Assembly (NCBI RefSeq): GCF_000003815.2
Contig: NC_049989.1
Span: 3,945,174-4,009,173 of the forward strand
Length of the DNA: 64,000 bases
Source of the DNA: Branchiostoma floridae
Taxonomy: Eukaryota; Chordata; Leptocardii; Amphioxiformes; Branchiostomatidae
Reading direction: 5' to 3'
Each line of letters starts with the position of its first letter. The stretch's first letter is position 1. The notes under the pieces are model-generated. The model worked only from the letters and a program-made list of their open reading frames with translations. It had not been told where the DNA came from and made no database searches. Below are positions 26,701-38,700 of this stretch, piece by piece. A program made the translations under genes and the position numbers.

Positions 26701-29700
26701 AGCTCTTTGTGGATTTCTGGCCCAAAAGAGAGATGGCTGCAAACGATCGAAAATTGGCGTGCGAAGAGTCGACGTCGCAATTGGATTCTTGCGGCGACGC
26801 TTACACTAATAGGATTTGCGGAAAATGCAGCAGGGAAAACGATGACGACGACAGTTTTATCCAGTGTGGGGGGTGCAAGACGTGGTTCCACTCCCACTGT
26901 AGTGGGCTACTGGAGAACCTGTTGGACGATCTGGTGGATTGTGGGGAGAAGGATTACATCTGCTACACCTGCTTACAGCTCAGGAACAAGGGAAAACGGC
27001 AGAAGACAACAAAACAAGGGAAATCTCAATCCCTGAGAGTAACAAAGGAGAAAAGAGAGACGCACAATCAGTATGACCTAGTAAATGGGACAGCCAAAAA
27101 TGGACAGGAAACAACAAACAGGAGAAGTGGAAAATTGGAAACTGTAACACAAAGTGCCTCAGAGAAATGCAAGAGAAATGTGCCTGTTGGACAAAGTCAG
27201 GGGTTTCATACTGAAAACAATGTAACGAGCGCAACGTTTATAAGAGCACTGACAGACAGGGTGGTCTCTTTAGAAGCTGCTAACACACAACTGAATGAAA
27301 GGGTGGCCCGTCTTGAACTCGAACTGTCAAAAATGAGTACAGTGTGCCAAGTGGAAAATGGAGATGCCAAGACAGATTTCTGCTACACCAATCCCACGAA
27401 TGCTTCTTCCACCGATTTTGAAACAGAGACCGTACAAAGCGAGTGTGCAATACCGACAGAGTACATGTTCCGCGACTACCAAGTTCAATCTCTCAGCCAT
27501 CCAGACTCATTAAATGAAAATGCTAGTGCAGCAGTAATCAATGAAAATGTGGAAGAGCGCAACGACGACCACGTGTGTGCCAAACAAGCGCCGTTGAAGC
27601 ACAGCCACCCTGCTGCCATGGTTTCCCATCCTAAGACATCGATTAATCACCCCGATGATGATGAAGAACAGGCAGAAATCTTACTCATCGGGGACGAGAA
27701 CATCAAGGGGATTCAACCTCTGATGCTCCATAAAGACCTTAAGCTGGCAAAACATTCTGCACAGATCATACAAGACGCAGCCCTCTGTCTTAAGAACACG
27801 CACTACACCCGGCTAAAATGCCTTATTCTCCACATTGGGATGAACGACGTCAGGATGACAAGGAGCACGGACGATGTCGTTCACAATTACGACGTCCTGA
27901 TCTCCAAGGCACAGAAGAAGTATCCATCCGCTTGCATAGTTCTCTCGCTCATCCCACCGTGGAGGGAGATATCTCTGATGTACAAGCGCAAGCAAGTCAA
28001 CGACTTTCTCTGGGACATCAGCACAACAATAGCCACAGCCGTGTGTGTTGATAATGAGAACTTGGGCACGGAGCGACCCATTCTGATCAAAGCAGGACTG
28101 TATCAGTCTAATGGTAGGCTCCTCAATGCCTACGGTACAGCCTTACTTGGCTCCAACTTGAAGAAAGCCGTTGACGCTGCCATTGAGCTTGGTAACAAAG
28201 AAGCACCGCAGACAGTGTTGCACGATGACGTGATAGAAACAGACATTAAACAGCAGTCTGGGACCCTCGCCAACAGAGAGTGTGTTGCTACTACTTCTCA
28301 GGGCAGCATCCAACAACATATGTCAATAGAGGCACAAGCAATACCTAGACCAAGCAACAAACTGTCTCCAGGATTTGTGAGTTACACAGACACTGGAGAT
28401 GGATCCTTTCCATGGGGACACGCTGTTCCCAATGTGGTAAGCAGTGGGCCACCAACAGGTCCTGCACACAACTTGCAGCATCCAACAACATACATGATGT
28501 GCCCACAGCCACACCCCTATCCGCCACTACAACCAAGCCCCGTACAGGCCATCACTATAACCCAAGCACCACCAGTGCAGCAGATACCTGCAAGGCAGCA
28601 TGTACCCATGGGGCGGCCTTCTCCACAAATGGTAACACCCGTGCATGCCGTACCCATTCAGCCAGCCGTATTCACCCAGGGCCAGACAGTGCAGCATCAA
28701 CCCACACCCATGCACCAACCCACGTACGGACCGCCCCTGCATGGCAGACCCATGTTCGCTGCACACAGACAGCAGTCCAGACCTGTAAAGTCTATGCCCA
28801 TGGTGCACACTACATCCATACAGCATGCACCAATAGGGCAGGCCATACCCATGCAGCGACCTTCCCCCATACCACCCACGTCCCACGGACAGACAGCACC
28901 CATGGGACAGCTTTTACAAATGAGGCAGCCTACAACCATGAGACACCCTACACCTATGGGACAGTCTCCACCCATACCGCAACCTAGACCCATGGGACAA
29001 CTTTTACATGTGAGGCAACCTCTCCACCTGGGTCAACCTCTACATGTGGGACAACCTACACCCATACAGCCTGCGAGGCAGCCTGTAAATGCAGAATGGG
29101 CAATGACAGGAATGCATCCCTAAATAAGCTGCATCTGCCTTACAAGGTCAGAGTAGACTTCCGTACAAGATGCTGAGAAATTCCACTTGTTTTAACTTAA
29201 AATATGATTATAGAAATTTTTGGTGGAAAATTATTGGTTATGACTACTTTTTAAATTAAAATGGTAGCAATTTCAATTTAGAGAACCTTCACTCTAAGTC
29301 TAAGCCATAGAAAAGTTGTTGTTGGAAGAAATCTGTATAATTTAGTGTACCTCAGACACCGTAGTAGATTTTTGTATTGTCAAACTTTTTATGATATCAG
29401 TGAAAAAGTGATCTGCATGTAAAATTAATTAATGTAATGACAGTCTGAGAATAGTTGGATTTTGTGGTCCAAACCTGCAATAATTACAGGGCTCATTTAA
29501 AAATGCACGGAGTAATTTTTTTCTGCACATAATTCTTAGACGATTGCGCACATCTGTTTAAGTTTTAGAAAATTGGTACCGTAACGTTACGTGCAATAAT
29601 TTACAACACCTGTGCTTGAGTAGCATAATGAATATGAGTATTGTTTCAACTGCATATTTGGTTAAATGCTGTCAAAATGTATTTTCCTATCTCTTTGTTT

Positions 29701-32700
29701 CTTACAAAATGTTGCTGAATTGTTTTTTTTGCATTTGATTATTGTGAACATGCCTAACTTTTGGAATCTTCGTGTATTACATTACTAGTAATAAGAGGCC
29801 TGCATGTTAAATAATTCTTGCTGTTTTGTTTAAGTTTTTTAGACGTCTATCGCACAAAAGAATGTTTGAGTCAAGTAAGTCAATATCTTGAATGGGCATG
29901 GCTCTAAATCACTAATAAAGCAAATAAACACTGCAACAAATCTTAAGTACAAGACTTGTACATTGTCTCAAACTTGAATGATATTAGATAAGTCTATGAA
30001 TCTGCATTTTTCTTGCATTGACTATGTCCTAATCAGTAATTTCTCCAACAAATCTGTTCTAGTATGAATTTGTGCACTCAAAAATTCATCATAGCAGGAA
30101 TTGATCTGATCAATCAAGAAAATCATGATAGGCACAACGCCTTCAAATCAGCCGAATGTTATTCTTATATTGGTACTGATCGAATTAAAGCACATCACAA
30201 TCTAGTATACGACAACAGGTTTCCTACCGATATCCTCAGCTTCACTGTCGACTACGACTCCATAGCGGGGTGTGCGCGAAGGGTAGGCTTTCACGCTTTC
30301 AAAGTCGCTCAGTCCATCCTCTAGTGCTTCTGCAAACGGTAATTGGGATGAATCTTCAAGAGAAATTATGATGATCATGAGTATCTATCAACGGCACATG
30401 TACTGGCCACATGTGTACTCCAAACCAAGCCTTTTAAGATACAGAAGCACACACCACTCCAAACTGCAGCAAGCCTTGTAGTAAGCAATTGACCTTCAAA
30501 ATTCCTTTTCCATATCTCCCAAATTCCTTGACCTTCTTCTGTCCTCCAAATCTCCCATGTTGCATACTCAACCATCTTTCCCGACTTGTTCCTTCGCCGT
30601 CTCTTGTCTAATGTTGTACCATTAGGCTAAATTCTCCAGTTTCATGATTTTAAAGAATAGTGTTTGTAGTTGAAATGTTTTCCAAATCTGTCAAATCTTT
30701 AAAAAGGGGCAAAGCTTGGAGCGTGATAGTTGATACATGGCAGATGCTCAGTGGTTCACGTTTATGCCTCAAGGCAAGCGCAACAAACAAGGCAAGGAAC
30801 AGATCATGCTGTGTCTAAGCAGAAAGAAACCAAAAGACCATAAAAATGATACATCCTAACCGTTGTCTCCTTCTAATTCTATGAGCAGAAAATATAAAGA
30901 ACCGGCAAGCTTCATAATCTACGAATATGAAAACATAAGTTCCGAACAACATAACATAAGTACAAAGCTCCACATTTCACATTGACAACTCTACATCCAT
31001 TAAAGACCTCTTCTTTTCCATCCTCTTTGGTGCAAGTGGTACTTAGAGCTCTTGAAAATGTTGCTCTCTTCCTAATAGCTGCCGATAGGTGCTCTCCAGA
31101 TACATTACTAACAGACCAGTATTACAAATGTAGATGCTACATGTACAAGCATCCTCTTGCAATCCTTAAAATGTATATCGACTACAGCATAAAAAACATG
31201 AAGGTGACATTCAGGCTACTCCCTATGAAATAAAAGTTATGGATGGTCCAGGAAAAAAACTGTGTATCTTGGTGTATGTGGCATCTCTCTCCCTCTTTCT
31301 CTTCAGTCAAACTTCAAGCATTATGCTTAAGATAAATTTTAATACTACTTCCATACCTGATACATGTAGTGCAATGTGGCTTTGCTACAGCTAGCTTTTC
31401 TATAGTCAAGCAAGACAAAAAGGATAAAAACGTTTATGCTAGAGTAAGCTCCTACCTCTCCTGTTAGCAGCATGCCTTTTTTGTGGTTTCTCAGATTCAG
31501 CTTCACTCAGCTCAAAATCAGTGGTTGCCCTGGAGCCAGATCCTGATGTGTTTTTAAAAAAAAAAACAGAATTGAATCAAGACACTTCATTGAAATTCAG
31601 GAGAAAGAAAAAGGTCAAGATTCTGAAGTACAAGCTACTGAAATGATCTACATGTACTCACAAACACAGAAATCTGTCAAATTTACGATTCTTGCATATA
31701 GATTCTATGGCAACTTGTGGAAATTTATGCGACTGTGTGATTAAGCCAAACACTAGACAATAAAAGTAATACTAATAGTCCATGTGATTTACATGCCATA
31801 ATAGTTACTGTAAATGCAGAAATGTTCGCGGTGGATTAATGTTCACGGTTTTTGCGGTGACCACTTCACCGCGAACTTAAAACCACCGCGAACATTTTTC
31901 TATTATGGTATTAGACTGCAGTCTATGGTGTAACCGCGAACTTAAATCCACCGCGAACAGTCCCTTTTCCAGCTACCGCGAAATTAAATGCATTTACAGT
32001 ATTTGCATAATGCAATCACATTGGCAGATAGCTGTTTCTGTGTGACCTTGAAGCCAAGTGACCTTCCTGAGTACTCAATGCGATTAAACTCAGAATGGAA
32101 ACAATTAGACATTGAGCAAGCCAAAACAGTGCTTTCACACGGTATTACAAATTGCACTAAGAATCTTTTCTGATAAAAATGGCGTGAATCTTTTCAAAAG
32201 GAATTTTCAAAATGTCCTATGGCCACACTAATTTAATTTGTTGATTCACAGATTTTTTTACGTAAGAATGTAGCAAGTGAACATCATAAACGCAACGGGC
32301 AGGGAAGTTACATGACCATGTTCACTCCATAATCTTGAGTGCACCAAAGCATACAACATGTACACCTGGTCCTTGGGCCTTGTTTCCATGATGTTTTTCC
32401 TGTTAAGCATCTTTTTAAAATCCGTGAACCAACCAATTAAAATGGTGTGGCCTAAACTGCTAGATATTAGGCACATTTTTTTATAACGTAGCCCACCAAG
32501 TAAACGATTTCATAAGATAGAGAATAGCACATTACAAACCTTTTCCTCCGATGATCTCCTGGAACCTGTCGCGAACAGTGTCCGTCCTGACCGAGTCCAG
32601 GTCGCTGGCCACGGTGACGGTGTCAAAACTGGTGATGGGCACGCCTGCTACCTGCCTGTGGTGGGACAACCGGCACTTTAACATGTCATCTCAATATCAC

Positions 32701-35700
32701 CATACATGTATGTACTTTATAACAACCCTTGTAGTTGTACGAAGTAAATCATTCTCCTTTTTCATCCAGTCGTGGAGATTGAATTGTATTTGTCATATTG
32801 TTTACCTGGATGTTTATCCTTCATAAATGGACCCTTACATTGTATATCTATCTGTATGCCTGTACTTAGCTCAATGAGGCATGAATGTACAATAAAGGCA
32901 GTCATCATCATTATTAATTCTCATGAATATGCATCAAGAGCTCAATAAACAACTAACAAAAGGAGCAAAATTTAATCATTCCTGAGGCAAATTATCATAA
33001 CAATCAGAACCAATTTCATATTATGAAGAACATTGTAAGAGGGGTTTCGAACATGTTGGTCCAAATCTTTGTCAGACTAAAAGTCATTGCATTTTTGGCA
33101 CAATTCTAGTCTCTTGTGTGACTTTTTGCTTTTTCCAAGCCCACTCTAATTTGAAAAATATTGGTACTCTAGATTGGTCCAACTGTTTCCTACATCATGC
33201 ACTTGTTGCTGGAACTACGTAAATCATAAAATGTTTATCTTTACATATTGTATCATCACAGTTTTCGCTGTGATTGCTCTATTGCAAACTCGAATTGTTT
33301 TGAGCCAGAACTCAAAACACCACCTTTCCTCTACTATTCAGGAAGTTAATTCCCCACAAAAACAAATAAATATACTGTGCACTAAACATCAACTGGTAGT
33401 TATAATCTAACTTACTTGACCATCATTCTCCTAAACCTGTCGTTGTACTCCTCTGTTCTGCAGGTGTCCAGACTTGTGTAGGAGCCTTCACGGTACAGTG
33501 GGGGCTGAGACAAACCTGCACCAGCAAATACACAACATACAAAATCTCCTTTCTGTTGAGAATCCATTGACAAATAAAAGTGAAGCTTCAATAGGACAGG
33601 ACAAATTCTATTGTTATAGAGGAAGATGAAACAAATTGCAATATGAGTAGATGAAAATATAGTAAAACTTGTACCAGCCTTAAACCTCTTCTAGCTGACC
33701 TCTACATAAGGACCACCTGGCCAAAATGACCAGGTGGTCCCTTAGATATTTGTCCCGTTGAACACAAACTTTAAAAGCCTGTCATATAGCATAGACCGAA
33801 TATCATTGGTCCCCAACTGGGGACCTTTTTGACTGTATCAAATTTTCTGCATTCTGTGAATGAAACTTAAAGATTCCCCACTGATTAATAAGGCTACACA
33901 AAAATCCAGGAAAAATTGGAAGGTGGTATGTCTTTTCGTCTTGAAAACAAGAATATGCCAAACAGCTTCAAATTCAGACATGGGATTTTAAGAGCTTCAA
34001 ATTCAGACATGGGATTTTAGAAGATGCCATAAATAGATTCAAGTTTGCATGACCTACATGTAATTACAATGTATAAGTAAAATAAGCTTGAGGCCACAAT
34101 GCCATATCTAACCCATTCTTGTTCGTTCACCAGTGTGGCAGTATTGTAAGCAGTGCCCTACAAGCACAGTGATGACACCATCTGTAACATCACTTGGACA
34201 TGCAGAACACTGCACAACACTTTTTCCACAAGAATAGGTTAAACTTAAAGGAAACAACAGGCTATAAGTGAAATCACACAAGGTATGCATGCTGGGTTGA
34301 TTGGTTCTGACAGTGGATCACTGAAGCAAGGCAGGAAATAAAAATGATGAGGAAATGCTCCTCCACAGATCATTTGTAAGCCATTGTCTCGACAGGTTGA
34401 GATGGACAGTAGCAGAGACATTAATGTAGGGGATCTGTAAGCACCTCTTTCTTCCTGCTTCTTTGTTTTCTCCTCTCTCTCTTCATTTTCCTCCTCCTCC
34501 TCCTCTTCTACAGTGGTGGAGTCTCCCGTCTCACCCTTGTTGATGCTGTCAAGCTGCTTATCTAGGTACTTTGAAAGAATGTCGATTCTTTCCTTTGGCA
34601 TTACGTTGATTGTTGGGCCGTTTCCTTCTGGAACCTCTCCGGAATCGTCTAAGGAGCTACTCGTATCCGGTGACGAGTAGTGCCGAAAGCCCCTCCTCAC
34701 CTCAACATCCTGACTAAGGAATCCGTTCGGGACCTGTTTCTCTGGGCTACCTTCTTGGACTTCCCATGCCTCTTCTATGACTATCCTGTCTGAGGAAGGA
34801 TGGACTTTTGCAGGAGCGTTGGTTTGTTCTTTTTCCATCGATCGCGGCCGCTTGCTGCTGGGTGAAGCCAGCCGCCTTGAAGGAGAGCCAGGTCTTTGCT
34901 TCCCTGGTGAAGGAGATTTTTCCTCCAGCAGGGGTTGTGGCATGGGGCTGGAGTGCCTTGTGGACGGCTTTTGTAGAATTGTCCCCTCCGGGCTCCATGA
35001 TCCAGAGGTGTGGATGGACTCCACGTCATCGCTGGTGTTCAAGTCATCATGACCACTGTCATGAACATCCTTAGTCAAGGAATCTTCGGTCCTTGCGAAT
35101 TCAATGTCCCCTTCCAAATCCTTCTTCCACTTGTCATAATCAAAGAAGGCACTATCGCTTGAGCCCTTTTTGTTGGTACCTTTACCTTTCATTTGCTCAC
35201 TAAAATTTGACTCTGTGTCAGTTGATGTTAAGTCTTTCATTGTCAGGTAGAGGTACTTGCGAGGCATGGCTCCTGACTGAGGACTTTTCCCCTTTGGTTT
35301 CTGTTCTGTGTTGACTTTTTCGGAATCGTCACTCAGAGTTGGCTGGTTCCTTCCTGTGCCAGCAGGTTTGCTATTGCTTGGAATAACCAAATCCTTGAAT
35401 TTGTCCTCAAACTCTTCTGTTCTGATAGAACTTGCGCCACTGTCTGCTCTCGCAGGCTTCTTTTGTGGAGATGATTTCTTCTTAGGGGATGAATTGTCTG
35501 CATCACTGACAATAAGTGAATCTTTGAATCTTGACTCGAACTCTTCAGTGGCAACAGAGCTCGCGTCTGTATCTCGTGAATTTTTCTTGTATGGTCTAAG
35601 ATGCGGCGGAAGTGAATCCCAGACACCCTGCTGCTCCCGTTTTTTGCCACTTTTGCTGCCCGAGCTTCCTCTACTCTTTCTTGTCTCCCCGTCAGTGACG

Positions 35701-38700
35701 GTTGAATCAGAGTCTGCAGAATTGTGCTTTGAGGACGGATTCATCCATGGGTTTCCTCCAGAAATCTCTCGGAACTTTTTCTCAAAGTCTTCAGTCCTGA
35801 CTGAGTCCGTATCACTCATTGCCATGCTCTTCGTCTTTTTGACACGGGCGGGTTTGGAATCGTTCTCTAAGTCCTCTCCTGAAAATTCAGTGTCATGGCT
35901 GCTCTTTTGGGAAGGCTGGGGATCATGGGAAGGGTGCAAAGAATCATGGGAGCTGCCATCTTCATCTGTGGGGGGAAGGAGAGGAAGGCGTGTTCATGCT
36001 GACCCCGGATGACCCCTTCTGCGCAACGGATAATCACATCCATGCATGCAGCTTTCCAGGTTTCAATTAGATATGATCAAGAAATGGACCTGAATCATGC
36101 ACTATGATAGGTATTTCCCAGATCGCACTTCATTGGTCCTTATTGCACACTGATTCGCTATATATATGTACTGATTGGTTGGGATCTAGTAACTATCATA
36201 TTCATCATGATTACAACTTATTACAAATAACCATTACAAATTTCACCTTTAAAAGAAAAAATGTGCAGGGAGACTTACATGCAAATGTGCTATAACTTAA
36301 TACATGCAATTACAGGTTTATGTGAAATTGAAAATATTGAAAAAGAAAAACAGAAAGATACAAATAACAGTTACAATGTTTAAAACAATCATATTTAAGT
36401 TCTATGTACAATGATACCTAACTTTGAAATACACAATTGCTTCAGCTTATATTCTGAGTTTTAAGATATAAACTTTTTCAATGAAAGAATATTTGTGGCT
36501 TCAAATTCTGTACAATAGCTTAGAGATAAGTCCATGTAGATTCTATCAACTATTGACACCCTAATTAGGGACAAACCAGCATGGATCAGGGGTAGGGGTG
36601 CATAAAGGTACACTATCATGTTTGTCCAAGAAATCTGAAAAGTGTGCAAGGAAACTAATAAAATGCCAAAAAATTGCAAAAGAGAGAAACAAATAGTACC
36701 AACATTTTCACACAGCATCCCACAAGATCCACATTGGTTAATCCCTTATCACACCTTTTCACCAGAAAAAGAAATAACACAAACTTTACAGAACTAGACC
36801 TTCTAACAAGTTCATCTCATTGCTAGTGGGTGCAATGTCAAGTTCAGGATATATGATCATTGACATAAAATTAGGGGTAAGAAACAGGTGCTTGTTACAA
36901 GGAAAGAAAGGGTGTAAAGGACAGTAGCCTGGTGGTACCTTTGCTGAATCTGCTCCTGGTTTCTGCGCCTCTGGAACCGTCTGCAGTTTCATATAGTATA
37001 GTATCTGTAATGATATAATTTCAAAATAGATAGGGACATCAGCCTCGATGTACTTGTTAACTTCATGCTACTTTAAATCTGCTGATCATGACTTAAACTT
37101 GGCTGTATAAGTCAGATCAGACGTGTTCCACTAATATGCATCAAACTAAATGGAGTCTGTTGTCATGAAACACAGTAGGGACCTCATCCTTACATGTATA
37201 TAGTGAGATACAACCACTGTTAGTCTGCAAAACTGGTGCATCATGCCAAAGGGTGGTTCCACCAGTTGACAAAATACAGAGTGATTCAGAAAATACCAAA
37301 TCCAAATGGATGTTTATGACTTGTCTATTGCAAACACTAGGGTTACCCTTGAAACAGAATAATGGAAACTTAATAACTTTTTATTTTATCAGCTATTTTA
37401 TTTCAACTTTGCGTCACATCAGGACAGGACATACAATGTAAGGAACACGTGGGAAACAGACAATGCCTATCTCTCCTCCAGATCTAAAACAAATATTTTC
37501 ATGACTTTTGTAGAGTTCAATGACCATGAAAAAGCTTATGTTTCTTTTAAGGTGTAAGAAGATGTCACCACCTTGGTCCTGATACTGGTCCTCCTCCTCC
37601 TCCCCATCTGAGTAGGTGGACACCTTCCCCTTGATCCTGCGCTGCTTCTGGATCTCATTCTCCACCTCATCAGAGGAGACCACCTGGTCCACGCTCCCCA
37701 GGGTGTGGCTACTGCCTGTGCCTAGTCCCGTGTCCACGCTGCCTCCCGTTCTGACCACTGCTGAGAAGCATACTGGACATCAAATAGTACCAAAAACAAT
37801 CAATAACTACTCCAAAAGAAAAGGGGGGGGGGCTCCACCTTCGAACACATTGATCTACACACTGTGGATTAACAACCCACTCTGTCCACGCTGCCTCCCG
37901 TTCTGACTACTGTTCAGAAGTACAATGTAGGAAGAACATCAAGAACCGAAAACAAACAACAAGACCTACCCATGCACATATACCGAATATCAATACAATC
38001 CATTCAGGCGTTCTTGAGGTATGCTGGTCTTCTATAAACACACACAAACGCTAACCAAAATATGTCAAAGGTAACTACCCCCAAAAGACAGGGTTGGGCC
38101 CTACCTTCGAACACATTGATCTAGACACAGTGGGCTAACAACCCACTGCCCCTATGGCCTCAAAGGCTATGGGACTTTTTCCTTACCCTTGCACACATGT
38201 ATTCCAACAGCAAAATTGATAGGGATTTCATGAGCATGATAAAGTTGTTTTTTTTTTTAATTATGTTCTAAAGGCTTCCTATTTCATATATAAACACATA
38301 GCACTATGATACAATATAAAATATAACAATTTGTTCAAGGAAATACCTTGTTTTTCTTCTCTAGCTGTTGATGCAGTTGTCTCGTCTCCTGTATCAAACT
38401 CCACACCCGCTGCCATCAGTACTTCTCGCTCTGTCTTCCCGGGGCGTTTTCTCCGCCCAGGGGACGAACTTCTCAAGGAGGTGGTGCCACTGTCCTTCTC
38501 TGGACTCCAGGTTCTTGATGGACTCTTTGGCCTGGAAGATCTTGCAGGACTCTTTGGTCTTTTTTCTGGACCATCAATCTGGGATAAATTATAGAATATA
38601 CAAAATGTTTTCAAAAAATGAAATTTGTCTACTAAGTATATTTTACCTGGAATAAATCATAAAATGATCTAGGACGATTTTCTAACAAAGCCTGCAAGGT

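Noticed and set aside
28412-28987. Plus-strand 191-codon ORF in another frame of the PHD/SGNH gene
   Set aside because: Out-of-frame reading of the repetitive tail; Thr/His/Ala-rich as expected from that repeat.
35308-36012. 234-codon plus-strand ORF
   Set aside because: Antisense shadow of exon 6 of the giant gene, which has the consistent splice phases.
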